This document shows positions 15,907-24,888 of a stretch of DNA of 64,000 nucleotides, one piece after another. Source of the DNA: an uncultured Collinsella sp. (lineage in GTDB: Bacteria > Actinomycetota > Coriobacteriia > Coriobacteriales > Coriobacteriaceae); assembly GCA_902491765.1 (NCBI GenBank), contig CABUIY010000002.1, forward strand, positions 92,555-156,554, written 5' to 3'. The notes beneath the pieces are model-generated. The model ran no database searches, was not told the DNA's origin, and saw only the letters and a program-made list of their open reading frames with translations. Positions within the stretch are counted from its first letter, which is position 1. Each line of letters starts with the position of its first letter. A program made the position numbers and the translations under genes.

Positions 15907-17070
15907 ATGCAGGCATCGCAGCGTCTCGACCGCTTTGGCGCGGAGGTCTTCGCCTCGCTCAACAACAAGCTTCTCGCGCTGAAGGCTCAGGGCAAGACCA
16001 TTTACAACATGAGCGTGGGCACGCCCGACTTTAAGCCGTACGACCACGTGGTCGAGGCGCTCACGCAGGCAGCCCAAGATCCCGAGATGTGGAAGTATGC
16101 CCTGCGCGACCTGCCCGAACTCAAGCAAGCCGTGTGCGATTACTATGAGCGTCGCTTTGGCGTTTCGGGCATTACGCCGTCTATGGTGCAGTCGTGCAAC
16201 GGCACGCAGGAGGGCGTGGGCCATTTGGGCCTGGCCCTGCTCGATCCGGGTGACACCATTCTGGTTCCCGATCCGTGCTACCCGGTCTTTGAGGCGGGTG
16301 CCAAGATCGCCGATGCCAAGCTCGAATACTATCCGCTGGTTGCCGAGCATAATTACCTGCCCTATGTGGCGGGTATCGATCCCGAGGTGGCCGATCGTGC
16401 CAAGTATATGATCGTGTCGCTGCCCGCGAACCCGGCCGGCTCGGTGGGTACGCCCGAGGTCTACGAGGAGATTATCGCTTTCGCCCGCGAGCACGACCTG
16501 CTCATCGTTCACGACAACGCATACTCCGACATCGTGTTCGACGGTGAGCCGGGTGGCAGCTTCCTGCAGTACCCCGGTGCGCTCGAGGTGGGCGTGGAGT
16601 TCTTCTCGCTCTCCAAGTCGTTTAACGTCACCGGCGCGCGCATCGGCTTTTTGGTCGGTCGCGAGGATGTGGTCTCGGCCTTTGCCAAGCTGCGCGGCCA
16701 GATCGACTTCGGCATGTTCTTCCCGATCCAGAAGGCCGCCATCGCCTGTCTGAACGGTCCGCGCGATGAGGTCGAGGCGCAGCGTCTGAAGTACCAGGAG
16801 CGCCGCGATGCCCTGTGCGACGGTCTTGAGGGCCTGGGCTGGGGGCGTCCCAACGCGCATGGCTCTATGTTTGTGTGGGCCAAGCTTCCCGGTGGCCGCA
16901 CCGATTCCATGGCGTTTTGCGAGGAGCTCATGGAGAAGGCCGGCGTTGTGGTGACGCCGGGCGCGAGTTTTGGTCCTTCGGGCGAGGGACACGTGCGCAT
17001 GGCGCTGGTCCTACCGCCCGATCAGATCGCTTTGGCTGTCGAGGCCATTCGCGAGGCGGGCCTGTATTAG
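15907..17070 (+). CDS. PLP aminotransferase, acetyl-diaminopimelate/LL-DAP aminotransferase-like
   Basis: Fold-type I class I/II aminotransferase of 387 residues. The PLP lysine lies in SLSKSFNVTGARIGF, with NPAGS and HDNAYSDIVFDG before it. Overall style (GTPDFKPYDHVVEAL, CNGTQEGVGHLGLALLDPGD) matches the group that includes LL-diaminopimelate and N-acetyl-LL-diaminopimelate aminotransferases. Because dapH and a deacetylase-like M20 gene occur 5-9 kb away, the acetyl-DAP role is attractive but not proven; alanine or aromatic transamination is possible. The ATG at 15907 has GAAAGGTGG upstream and is preferred over a frame starting at 15817, which would run through the terminator. Confidence 0.75.
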   Translation: MQASQRLDRFGAEVFASLNNKLLALKAQGKTIYNMSVGTPDFKPYDHVVEALTQAAQDPEMWKYALRDLPELKQAVCDYYERRFGVSGITPSMVQSCNGTQEGVGHLGLALLDPGDTILVPDPCYPVFEAGAKIADAKLEYYPLVAEHNYLPYVAGIDPEVADRAKYMIVSLPANPAGSVGTPEVYEEIIAFAREHDLLIVHDNAYSDIVFDGEPGGSFLQYPGALEVGVEFFSLSKSFNVTGARIGFLVGREDVVSAFAKLRGQIDFGMFFPIQKAAIACLNGPRDEVEAQRLKYQERRDALCDGLEGLGWGRPNAHGSMFVWAKLPGGRTDSMAFCEELMEKAGVVVTPGASFGPSGEGHVRMALVLPPDQIALAVEAIREAGLY

Positions 17071-17213
17071 AAACCTATTTCGACTCGTCAATAGCTCGAA
17101 ACCGATTTCGCGCAGTTATTTTACGAATACTGCAAACAATTTCGGTAAACGGTCGATTTTTGGCTGCGAATAGGGGCATAATCAAAGTCCCGATTGGATG
17201 TATTGGGATTACG

Positions 17214-17250
17214 ACAAGCCGCTCGGGTCGTTCCCGGGCGGCTTGTTTGT
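17214..17250 (+). terminator. Hairpin upstream of ldh
   Basis: ACAAGCCGC (17214-17222) pairs with GCGGCTTGT (17238-17246), extended inward by CGGG/CCCG. TTGT follows. It may end the aminotransferase transcript or attenuate ldh, whose start is 25 bases on. Confidence 0.6.
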
Positions 17251-17271
17251 GGAGAGAGATGGGAGTTTCTA

Positions 17272-18222
17272 ATGGTTAACGAGAAGAAGGTCGCTATTGT
17301 CGGCTGCGGTTTCGTCGGTTCGTCTTCGGCGTTCGCACTGATGCAGAGTGGTCTGTTCTCCGAGATGGTCCTCATCGACGTGGACAAGAACCGTGCCGAG
17401 GGTGAGGCCCTGGATATCGCGCACGGCATGACGTTTGCCGAGCCGATGAAGATCTACGCCGGCGATTATTCCGATGTCGCCGACGCCGCCATGATCGTCG
17501 TCACTGCTGGCGCTGCCCAGAAGCCCGGTGAGACCCGCCTGGACCTGGTCAACAAGAACGTCAGCATCTTCAAGTCCATTATTCCCGAGATTAAGAAGTC
17601 CGGCTTCGACGGCATTCTGCTAATCGTCTCCAACCCGGTCGATGTTCTGACCTACGCCGCCATCAAGATGTCCGGCCTGCCCGAGGGCCACGTCATCGGT
17701 TCCGGCACCGTGCTCGACACCGGCCGCCTGCAGCAGATGCTTGGTGCCCACGTCGAGGTTGACCCGCGCGATGTCCAGGCCTATGTCATGGGCGAGCACG
17801 GTGACTCCGAGTTTGTCGCTTGGTCCAGCGCTCAGGTTGCCGGCGTTCCGCTGAACACCTTCTGTGAGCTTCACGGCCACCTGGAGCATGAGGCTGCCGA
17901 GAAGCGCATCGCCGAGGACGTCAAGAACTCCGCCTACACCATCATCGAGAAGAAGCACGCCACCTACTATGGCGTCGCCATGGCCGTCAAGCGCATCTGC
18001 ACCGCCGTTATGCGCGATGAGCAGACCGTTCTGCCTGTCTCCTCGCTCATGGTGGGCGAGTATGGCCTGTCCGATCTTGCCATCTCCATGCCGACCGTCG
18101 TTGGCCGCGACGGCGTTGTCTGCCGCGTCCCCGTGCCGCTGAACGATGACGAGCAGCATGAGCTCACCGTCTCCGCCAAGGCCCTCAAGGACATCATCGA
18201 CAGCGTCGATTTCTCCTGCTAA
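17272..18222 (+). CDS. ldh: L-lactate dehydrogenase
   Basis: NAD-dependent L-LDH of 316 residues that reduces pyruvate to lactate during fermentation. The N-terminal NAD loop GCGFVGSSSA, the substrate-loop arginine in ETRLDLVNKN, SNPVDVLTY, and the active-site histidine in MGEHGDSEF are present. The start at 17272 has GAGAGAGATGGGA upstream; a longer frame from 17194 runs through the hairpin and is rejected. A strong terminator follows the gene. Confidence 0.92.
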   Translation: MVNEKKVAIVGCGFVGSSSAFALMQSGLFSEMVLIDVDKNRAEGEALDIAHGMTFAEPMKIYAGDYSDVADAAMIVVTAGAAQKPGETRLDLVNKNVSIFKSIIPEIKKSGFDGILLIVSNPVDVLTYAAIKMSGLPEGHVIGSGTVLDTGRLQQMLGAHVEVDPRDVQAYVMGEHGDSEFVAWSSAQVAGVPLNTFCELHGHLEHEAAEKRIAEDVKNSAYTIIEKKHATYYGVAMAVKRICTAVMRDEQTVLPVSSLMVGEYGLSDLAISMPTVVGRDGVVCRVPVPLNDDEQHELTVSAKALKDIIDSVDFSC

Positions 18223-18253
18223 ATCAAGCTCGCTAGAGCGAAAAGCTACAATG

Positions 18254-18288
18254 AAGGCGTCCGGGTCCACACGGCCCGGGCGCCTTTT
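18254..18288 (+). terminator. ldh terminator
   Basis: AAGGCGTCCGGG pairs with CCCGGGCGCCTT, followed by TT. It is directly fused to the next palindrome (18288-18318). Confidence 0.75.
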
Positions 18289-18318
18289 GGTGCAAAGTAA
18301 CCTGACCCCAATGCACCA
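18288..18318. repeat. Short palindromic repeat, copy 1 (TGGTGCA arms)
   Basis: Arms TGGTGCA (18288-18294) and TGCACCA (18312-18318) enclose AAGTAACCTGACCCCAA. A second copy with nearly the same loop flanks the other side of the following gene (19499-19532). Confidence 0.6.
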
Positions 18319-18335
18319 TAGTTGATGGGAGGGCC

Positions 18336-19496
18336 ATGTCGGATTCGCCTAATTTTTTGACCTATGCCCAGACGGCGTTTGATCCGTTTGAGGAGCGGCC
18401 GTTCTGCGCGGTGGATAGCCTCGTCTTTGCGTGGTTGTCCTATTTGCGTTTGCCGGGTGATATGGCGGAGCTGACGAACTGGCAGGGCCTTGACGTACGC
18501 GAGCTGCTGCGTGCCGAGTGCTACCGGGACATGATTGACGAGTTGTGGGACCCGGAGGGCAGCAGGGCCTTGTTGGAGGCCGTGGCAGCAAGTCCTCGCT
18601 ACCGTGGCGTGCACGTTTGCGGCTATCGTGCCGTGAGCGATGTGGTGGCGACAGAGCAGTTTGCAGCCATGACGTTCCGGTTTCCGGCGGGGTTTAGCTA
18701 TCTTTCCTTCCGGGGGACCGACAGCACGATTGTGGGCTGGAAAGAGGACTTTAACATGGCGTTCCGGTGTCCTGTGCCGGCCCAGGAATCCGCGGCGCGT
18801 TATGTGGACGAGGCGGCGGATGCGATTGACGGGCCGCTTTTGTGCGGAGGTCATTCCAAGGGCGGAAACCTTGCGGTGTACGGTGCGGCGATGTGCTCCG
18901 ATGTCGCCCGCGAGCGAATCGAACGGGCGTATTCCCATGATGGTCCGGGCTTCGTCGAGGAGTTTCTGAACGGCGACGCCTTTGCCGATCTTTCCGGTCG
19001 AATCGACAAGACGCTACCTCGGTCGTCGATTTTTGGCATGATGTTCGAGACACAGGAGGACTATGCCATCGTTGAGAGCACCGAGTTTAGCCTGCTGCAG
19101 CACAATCCCTTTAGCTGGGTGGTTGATGGTTGCGACTTCGTGTACTGCGAGCGCCTGTCCGCCGGTGCTCGATACGTTGATGGCTCCATTCGCGAGATGC
19201 TGCTTGCGGTGTCGCCTAGCGAGCGCGAGCGTTTTGTAGATGCGTTGTTCTCTGTGTTTGAGGCTACGGGTGCTGAGCGGTTTGCGGATATCGCTGGGAA
19301 TCTGCGCGAGAGCCTGCCCGTGATGCTCCAGGCTGCGCAAGGCTTTGACAAGGATACGCGACGTTTTGTCTCGCAGACCATCGTGGCAATCCTTAAATGC
19401 GCACTGCTGCCCAAACGACCCCAGATCGACATGCCCGCTGCCGGCAAGAGTTTGGCAGAACAGCTCGAGGCTTGGCAGTCCGAGCTCCTGCGCTAG
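18336..19496 (+). CDS. Mbeg1-like alpha/beta-hydrolase (DUF2974)
   Basis: A 386-residue protein of the Mbeg1-like/DUF2974 group, lipase-like in fold. Visible are YLSFRGTDSTIVGWKEDFNM and the nucleophile elbow GGHSKGGNLAVYGAAM, with Ser as probable nucleophile near residue 175. The early segment (DSLVFAWLSYLRLPGD) is also typical. The substrate is unknown. Its ends are bracketed by two copies of the same short palindrome, which look like independent intergenic elements and not part of the gene. Confidence 0.8.
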   Translation: MSDSPNFLTYAQTAFDPFEERPFCAVDSLVFAWLSYLRLPGDMAELTNWQGLDVRELLRAECYRDMIDELWDPEGSRALLEAVAASPRYRGVHVCGYRAVSDVVATEQFAAMTFRFPAGFSYLSFRGTDSTIVGWKEDFNMAFRCPVPAQESAARYVDEAADAIDGPLLCGGHSKGGNLAVYGAAMCSDVARERIERAYSHDGPGFVEEFLNGDAFADLSGRIDKTLPRSSIFGMMFETQEDYAIVESTEFSLLQHNPFSWVVDGCDFVYCERLSAGARYVDGSIREMLLAVSPSERERFVDALFSVFEATGAERFADIAGNLRESLPVMLQAAQGFDKDTRRFVSQTIVAILKCALLPKRPQIDMPAAGKSLAEQLEAWQSELLR

Positions 19497-19498
19497 CC

Positions 19499-19532
19499 AT
19501 TGGTGCAAAGCGCCTGTCCCCGATGCACCAAT
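19499..19532. repeat. Short palindromic repeat, copy 2
   Basis: ATTGGTGCA (19499-19507) and TGCACCAAT (19524-19532) enclose AAGCGCCTGTCCCCGA. Loop and arms resemble the copy at 18288 (CCTGACCCC versus CCTGTCCCC). Confidence 0.6.
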
Positions 19533-19597
19533 CTTCGATACGCTTGGGGCAGGCTCGACCGCTATACTGGTTCGTGCTTAATTCGATTTAGAACGGA

Positions 19598-20611
19598 ATG
19601 CCGTATATGAAAATCAATCACGCGATTCTGCATATCCTGGACTTTGACTCTGCCGTCAACGTCATGAGCCAGCGCGAGCTCGATATCGAAAGCCGTACCG
19701 TGCGCAACTTCGTGACCACGCATCTGCGCCGTGCACGCACCTCGGCCGACAATAAACGTGCCACGTTTGCCGAGAACTCTGCGTTTGGCGGCGAGCTCAA
19801 GGGCTATTTCTTTGGCGAGCGCGAGTTCGTTGACCTGTCGCAGCAGATTGCGGAGTTTATTTCCTCCGAGCTCACCAAAGCCGAGAAAGCCGAATCCACC
19901 GACGTGCTCGTGGCCGATTTTGACGACGACGAGGATGCCCGCTGGTTTGCCGTGATGCTGCTGGGCTCCAAGCAGGCATTCATGCACGAGGTGGGTCGCG
20001 AAGAGGGCGAGGTTCGTAACGACATCGCGCGCCACTATGCCATTCTGCCGAACCCTTCGCAAAAGGTTCCGAGCTATGCCATCGTCCGCGCGAGTACCAT
20101 GGAGATCGGCTACGTGGACAAGAAGCGCAAGATTGCCGGCGAGGACCGTATGCTTATCCCCGATGGCCTGCTGCAGTGCGACACGGGCGTATCGGGCAAG
20201 GAGGTCATCGACACCGTGACGCGTGTGGTCGAGGAAGTCGCCGAGGAGCACGGTGCCAACACGGCTGTAGCGCTCGCTAAGGTTAAGGCTGCCGTTGCCG
20301 AGAAGGTTGAGGATGACGAGGAGCTGCCGCCTTGGGATATCGTCGATGAGGTCTTTGAAGACGAACCGGTCATCAAGGAGAACGTGCGCGCGGCACTGAC
20401 CGAGGAGAAGGTGCCTGAGCGTGTGCCCGTGGAGCGCAAGCAGGTCGAACGCGCAGCCGTGCGCAATCATAAGATCCGGACCGACACAGGTATCGAGATC
20501 AGCTTCCCGGCCGAGATGGGTTCGAACTCCGAATACATCGAGTTCGTCAACGAGCCCAACGGCCTCATCTCCATCGAGCTCAAGAATATCGGGTCAATTG
20601 AGAATCGATAA
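19598..20611 (+). CDS. Nucleoid-associated protein, NdpA/YejK family
   Basis: A 337-residue protein of the 37-kDa nucleoid-associated (NA37) family. Recognisable are INHAILHILDFDSAVNVMSQ at the N-terminus and the mid-part AFMHEVGREEGEVRNDIARHYAILPNPSQKVPSYAIV (listed as AFMHEVGREEGEV and ARHYAILPNPSQKVPSYAIV). It also carries a long acidic region near 210-270. The family is abundant on chromosomes and mobile elements and is thought to bind DNA or aid chromosome compaction. It is monocistronic with its own terminator. Confidence 0.8.
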   Translation: MPYMKINHAILHILDFDSAVNVMSQRELDIESRTVRNFVTTHLRRARTSADNKRATFAENSAFGGELKGYFFGEREFVDLSQQIAEFISSELTKAEKAESTDVLVADFDDDEDARWFAVMLLGSKQAFMHEVGREEGEVRNDIARHYAILPNPSQKVPSYAIVRASTMEIGYVDKKRKIAGEDRMLIPDGLLQCDTGVSGKEVIDTVTRVVEEVAEEHGANTAVALAKVKAAVAEKVEDDEELPPWDIVDEVFEDEPVIKENVRAALTEEKVPERVPVERKQVERAAVRNHKIRTDTGIEISFPAEMGSNSEYIEFVNEPNGLISIELKNIGSIENR

Positions 20612-20637
20612 ACTGCGCTTGAACTGCAGGCAAAGCA

Positions 20638-20673
20638 AAGGCCGAAGCCCCAATGGAGCTTCGGCCTTTTTGT
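20638..20673 (+). terminator. Terminator after the NdpA-like gene
   Basis: AAGGCCGAAGC pairs with GCTTCGGCCTT, followed by a T run. Confidence 0.85.
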
Positions 20674-20714
20674 TTAGGGATGAAGTACCCCGCAGGTTGA
20701 GCATAAGTCAGCGA

Positions 20715-20812
20715 AAACGCCCCTAGGCGAGCAAGGTGACGTGAAAGAGGAGGGCATTGACCTTCTGGTCATGCCCGACGATTGAACGTCAGATTGCCGC
20801 CTAGGGGCGTTT
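20715..20812 (+). ncRNA. Structured palindromic element, family A copy 1
   Basis: A 98-base fold in an intergenic gap. The outer stem AAACGCCCCTAGGCG pairs with CGCCTAGGGGCGTTT. GCAA/TTGC, a GG/GA internal loop and TGACGT/ACGTCA follow inward. The core strands GAAAGAGGAG (20743-20752) and GACGATTGAAC (20777-20787) surround a hairpin (GGGCAT...ATGCCC with GACC/GGTC). A second copy with entirely different stems but the same core strands and GG/GA loop is at 39604-39704. It could be a structured RNA or a DNA-level element. I cannot tell whether it corresponds to a described motif. Confidence 0.6.
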
Positions 20813-20855
20813 GCAGCGTCGAGCCGTTACGCGGTTTGTCAAGACCGCGTAACTA

Positions 20856-21575
20856 TTAAAGCTGGCGCAGACCTTCCTCGAGACCGGTCTTGCTGTCGGT
20901 CTGGGCGTCGCGCATCTTGATGACGCGGGCGGGGACACCGGCCACGACGGCGCCGGCGGGGACATCCTCGACGCATACGGCACCGGCAGCCACGACGGCG
21001 CCCTTGCCCACGCGCACGCCCTCCAGGACCACGGCGTTGGCGCCAATCATGACATCATCCTCGATGATGACGGGCGTGGCACTCGCGGGCTCAACGACGC
21101 CTGCCAGTACGGTGCCGGCGCCGATGTGGCAGTTCTTGCCCACGGTGGCGCGGCCGCCCAGCACGGCGCCCATATCAATCATAGAGCCTTCGCCAATGAC
21201 GGAGCCGATGTTGATGATGGCGCCCATCATGATGACGGCGCGGTCGCCGATCTCGACGCGGTCGCGGATGATCGCGCCCGGCTCAATGCGGGCGTTGATG
21301 CCCTTAAGGTCGAGCATGGGGACGGCGGAGTTGCGGCAGTCATTCTCGACGTCGTAGTAGTCGATGGAGTCGGCATTGGCATCGAGGATGGCCCTGAGCT
21401 CATCCCAGTCGCCAAAGACGGTCTTGCCACGACGGCCGCCGTAGACGTGCGCATCGCCCCAGGCAACCTTCATGCCGGGCTTCTCGCGCACGTACAGCTT
21501 GACGGGCGTCTTTTTGGGCGCAGTGGCGATGTAGTTGATAATCTCCTGTGCATCCATCTCGGCTGCGTTGCTCAT
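20856..21575 (-). CDS. dapH: Tetrahydrodipicolinate N-acetyltransferase
   Basis: Left-handed beta-helix acetyltransferase of 239 residues. It acetylates tetrahydrodipicolinate with acetyl-CoA, the entry to the acetyl branch of diaminopimelate synthesis. The hexapeptide repeats run through IGDRAVIMMGAIINIGSVIG...GSMIDMGAVLGGRATVGKNCHIGAGTVLAG, shown here only in part (IGDRAVIMMGAIINIG). The N-terminal DUF-like part with KTPVKLYVRE is as in Bacillus DapH. It is the last gene of the lysA-dapA-dapB-dapH unit, 39 bases after dapB. Confidence 0.92.
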   Translation of the reverse strand: MSNAAEMDAQEIINYIATAPKKTPVKLYVREKPGMKVAWGDAHVYGGRRGKTVFGDWDELRAILDANADSIDYYDVENDCRNSAVPMLDLKGINARIEPGAIIRDRVEIGDRAVIMMGAIINIGSVIGEGSMIDMGAVLGGRATVGKNCHIGAGTVLAGVVEPASATPVIIEDDVMIGANAVVLEGVRVGKGAVVAAGAVCVEDVPAGAVVAGVPARVIKMRDAQTDSKTGLEEGLRQL

Positions 21576-21614
21576 TTGCTATCTCTCCTTTGGGTGGATT
21601 CGGTTGATACCTGG

Positions 21615-22355
21615 TTAGGCAAACATGACCTGGTCGAACGTATAGAAGTCGGGTTCGCGGGTGACGAGCTTCTGCGCAGCTGCCAAGGCGCCGTTGACAA
21701 AGATCTGACGGCTCGTGGCGCGGTGGGTGAGCGTGATCTCCTCGTCCTGGCCAAAGAAACTCACCTCGTGCACGCCGGCGACAGTGCCACCGCGCAGCGA
21801 GTGCATGCCGATTTCCTTGGGGTCACGCGCGCCGCACATGCCCTCGCGGCCATAGACGGGGTGGTAGCCTGCCTCGGGTTCAGCTTCGACGACGGCGTCG
21901 AGCAGTAGCTTGGCAGTGCCGCTCGGGGCGTCAACCTTTTGGTTGTGGTGCGTCTCGACGATCTCGCAGTCAAAGCCGGGCAGCTCGCGTGTGGCCTGTG
22001 CTACCAGATGACGCAGGGCTGCGATACCGATGGAGTAATTGCCGGAGTGCATGACGCGGGTGCTCTGACCCAGCTCGCGCAGGCGATCCATCTGATCGGG
22101 TGTGTAGCCCGTGGTGCCCGAGACCAACGCGGCGCCCGTGCGTTCGACATAGGCGACGACGGCATCGAAGGTCACGACGTTCGAGAAGTCGATGATGACG
22201 TCGGCCGCCGGGGCGCTCTCGAGCTCGGTCAGATCAAAGCCAATCTGCGCGACAATATCAAAAACGGGCTGACCGGCGGCGTCGACAACAGCCTCGGCGG
22301 TGGTACGGATGAGCGAGCCCATGCGGCCCGTTCCCATAATGACGGTCTTAATCAA
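21615..22355 (-). CDS. dapB: 4-hydroxy-tetrahydrodipicolinate reductase
   Basis: NAD(P)H-dependent reductase of 246 residues in the lysine/diaminopimelate pathway. The N-terminal GTGRMGSLI nucleotide loop, SGTTGYT, and the catalytic ETHHNQKVDAPSGTA segment are all intact. The start overlaps the stop of the lysA-dapA frame by eight bases, indicating translational coupling. It is controlled with the rest of the operon by the upstream lysine riboswitch. Confidence 0.94.
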   Translation of the reverse strand: MIKTVIMGTGRMGSLIRTTAEAVVDAAGQPVFDIVAQIGFDLTELESAPAADVIIDFSNVVTFDAVVAYVERTGAALVSGTTGYTPDQMDRLRELGQSTRVMHSGNYSIGIAALRHLVAQATRELPGFDCEIVETHHNQKVDAPSGTAKLLLDAVVEAEPEAGYHPVYGREGMCGARDPKEIGMHSLRGGTVAGVHEVSFFGQDEEITLTHRATSRQIFVNGALAAAQKLVTREPDFYTFDQVMFA

Positions 22356-24657
22356 GCAGACCAGCTCCCTTCAGAGCATCGGTAAGTGCAGCGCGCGTGT
22401 CGTCTGCCATGGGGCACAGAGGCATGCGGTAGTTTGCCTCGATCATACCCATTTGAGCGAGCGCCTCTTTGACGGGGATGGGGTTGACCTCACTAAAGAG
22501 GGCATTGATGAGCGGCTGGCCGGCAATTTGGATATCGCGGGCACGCGCCACGTCACCGTCCAGATAGGCGCGGCACATGTCATGCACGAGCTGCGGCTGA
22601 ACGTCGGCCCACACGCTGATGGTGCCCGAGGCGCCCAGGCTCATGAGCGGCACGGTGAGCGCATCCTCGCCCGAGTACATACGGAAGTCGTCGGACAGCA
22701 GGTGGGCAATCTTGGCCGCGTAGGCAACGCTGCCCGAGGCTTCCTTAATACCCATGATGTTGGGGTGCGCGGCCAAGCGCTCTACGTTACGCTCGCTGAT
22801 GCCGCAGCCGCAGCGGCCGGGGATGTTGTACAGGATGCAGGGGATGTCCACGGCGTCGGCGACGGTCTTAAAGTGCTGGTAGATACCCTCTTCGTTAGAC
22901 TTGTTGTAGTAAGGGGTAATGAGCAGCAGGCCGTCGGCTCCCAGGCCCTGGTAAGTGAGTGACTTGGTGAGCATGGTTTGCGTGGAGTTGGAGCCCGAGC
23001 CGGCGATGACGGGGACGCGTCCTGCAACATGCTTGACCACGGCGGCGACAACGGAGTTGTCCTCGTCATCGGTCATCGTGGCGCTCTCGCCGGTGGTGCC
23101 CAGGGTGAGGATGGCGTCGGTGCCGTTTTGCAGGTGGAAATCGATAAGGCGCTCGAGTGCATCAAAGTCGACGCTGCCGTCCTTTTTAAACGGCGTAACA
23201 AGGGCGACGATTGAGCCCTCGAGGTTGCGGATATCCATGTTCTTCTCCTTCGCTTCCGCGATCTGGATGCGTTTGTTCCATTGGGCGGCGACAGCCAGGC
23301 GCTCGTCTTGGGCCCGACGGCGGGCACTTTCGGCGCGCGACTTTGCCAGCAGCTCACGGCCGCACGGCAGCACGTCGAGCGTGGCAAAATAATCGCCCGG
23401 GCGCTCGGCGCGACGAATGAGCTCGGCCGAGCCATCGGGGCGCAGCAGGACCTCGGCGGAGCGCAGCCGTCCGTTGTAGTTGTAGCCCATGGAGTAGCCA
23501 TGCGCGCCGGTGTCGTGGATTACAAGCAGGTCGCCCATGTCGATCTGCGGCAGCTCGCGGTCGATGGCGAACTTATCGTTGTTCTCGCACAAGTTACCCG
23601 TGATGTCGTAGGTGTCCGTAACGGGCGCTGTGATCTTGTCGGCGCCACCCGGCTGGCCCATCACCGTAATGTGGTGGTAGGCACCATACATAGCGGGACG
23701 AATGAGGTCGACGGCGCTTGCGTCCACGCCGATATAGTCCTTGTAAATCTGCTTCTCGTGGATGGCCTTGGTGATCAGGCAGCCGTAGGGGCCCATCATA
23801 AAGCGGCCCATCTCGGTGCAGATGGCCACATCGCCCATGCCGGCGGGGACCAGAATCTCGTCGTAGGCTGCGTGTACGCCCTCGCCGATGGCGTGGATGT
23901 CGTTAGCCTGCTGCTCGGGCAGGTAGGGGATACCCACACCGCCGGACAGATTGATAAAGGCGACATGTGCGCCGGTCTCGCGCTCCAGGCGCACGGCAAG
24001 TTCAAAGAGGATGCGTGCGAGCTTGGGATAGTAGTCATTAGTGACGGTGTTACTGGCAAGGAAGGCGTGGATGCCAAAATTCTCGGCGCCCTTGGCCTTG
24101 AGCATGCGGAAAGCCTCAAAGAGCTGCTCGGTGGTCATGCCGTACTTGGAGTCGCCGGGGTTGTCCATAATGCCGTTAGAGAGCTGGAACAGGCCGCCCG
24201 GGTTAAAACGGCAGCTGACCGTCTTGGGGATGGGGCCCGCGACGCGCTCAAAGAACTCGATATGGCTGATGTCGTCAAAGTTGACGATGGCGCCCAGCTT
24301 GTCGGCGAGCTCAAAATCTGCCGCCGGCGTGTCGTTGGACGAGAACATGATGTCGTGGCCGGTGATACCCAGTGAGCGGGCAATCATGAGCTCGGTATAA
24401 CTCGAGCAATCGCAGCCGCAGCCGTATTCGTTGAGAATGGAGATGAGCGCCGGGTTGGGATTAGCCTTGACGGCAAAGTATTCCTTAAAGCCCGGGTTCC
24501 ACGCAAAGGAGTCGCGCACCTCTTGCATGTTGCGGCGGATGCCCGCCTCGTCGTATAGATGAAACGGCGTGGGGAACTGCTCGACGATATGCTCGAGCGT
24601 CTCCTTGTCCACAAACGGCTGCTTGGCCGCATACGCTTCGTTGGGGGTCAATGCCAT
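22348..24657 (-). CDS. lysA-dapA: Fused diaminopimelate decarboxylase and dihydrodipicolinate synthase frame
   Basis: One uninterrupted 769-codon frame. Residues 1 to about 430 are a PLP diaminopimelate decarboxylase (PLP lysine in YFAVKANPNP; GGVGIPYLPEQQ; EMGRFMMGPYG). A charged linker of about 45 residues is followed from residue 474 by a complete DapA (ITPYYNKSNEEGIY, LYNIPGRCGCG, GIKEASG with the Schiff-base Lys). The linker DNA contains AAGGAG seven bases before the ATG at 23238. DapA (296 residues) can therefore also be made alone from an internal start. First and last enzymes of the lysine pathway are thus in one polypeptide or in two products from one frame. Confidence 0.88.
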   Translation of the reverse strand: MALTPNEAYAAKQPFVDKETLEHIVEQFPTPFHLYDEAGIRRNMQEVRDSFAWNPGFKEYFAVKANPNPALISILNEYGCGCDCSSYTELMIARSLGITGHDIMFSSNDTPAADFELADKLGAIVNFDDISHIEFFERVAGPIPKTVSCRFNPGGLFQLSNGIMDNPGDSKYGMTTEQLFEAFRMLKAKGAENFGIHAFLASNTVTNDYYPKLARILFELAVRLERETGAHVAFINLSGGVGIPYLPEQQANDIHAIGEGVHAAYDEILVPAGMGDVAICTEMGRFMMGPYGCLITKAIHEKQIYKDYIGVDASAVDLIRPAMYGAYHHITVMGQPGGADKITAPVTDTYDITGNLCENNDKFAIDRELPQIDMGDLLVIHDTGAHGYSMGYNYNGRLRSAEVLLRPDGSAELIRRAERPGDYFATLDVLPCGRELLAKSRAESARRRAQDERLAVAAQWNKRIQIAEAKEKNMDIRNLEGSIVALVTPFKKDGSVDFDALERLIDFHLQNGTDAILTLGTTGESATMTDDEDNSVVAAVVKHVAGRVPVIAGSGSNSTQTMLTKSLTYQGLGADGLLLITPYYNKSNEEGIYQHFKTVADAVDIPCILYNIPGRCGCGISERNVERLAAHPNIMGIKEASGSVAYAAKIAHLLSDDFRMYSGEDALTVPLMSLGASGTISVWADVQPQLVHDMCRAYLDGDVARARDIQIAGQPLINALFSEVNPIPVKEALAQMGMIEANYRMPLCPMADDTRAALTDALKGAGLLD

Positions 24658-24727
24658 GTCCCGTAAACCTCGCTATCCAGACGGCGCCATCTGCGCATCG
24701 AATCCGCATAGCGTGGACCCCATGTCC

Positions 24728-24888
24728 GGATAGCGCTCCCGCATTGCTGCAGACAGTCCTGCGGGTGTTTCCCGCAGGCCCACCAGGTTGTTCGTGCCCG
24801 AAAAACCCAGTTCGGCGGGTTTCGCCTCCCCACGGGGTCAAAGCCTGCCGGCTCGCCCGCGGTTCTTCGTGCCCGCGCCTCTATCAAG
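24728..24888 (-). promoter_or_regulatory. Lysine riboswitch (L-box)
   Basis: On the minus strand, ahead of lysA, the conserved L-box pieces occur in order: GATAGAGGCGCGGG, GGCGAAACCCGCCGAA, CTGGGTTTTTCGG, AGGACTGTCTG and GGGAGCGCTATCC. The P1 arms (GATAGAGGCGC with GAGCGCTATC) close the aptamer. Downstream GGATAGCGAGG (about 24661-24680), which includes the lysA ribosome-binding site, can pair with CGCTATCC of P1 or with an intervening CACGCTAT. This suggests control of translation start. The direction of switching was not worked out. Confidence 0.85.

Noticed and set aside
20715..20812. Hammerhead or other known self-cleaving ribozyme
   Set aside because: The core strands contain GAAA and CGAA-like pieces, but the order and spacing of hammerhead core nucleotides (CUGANGA, GAAA) are not met.
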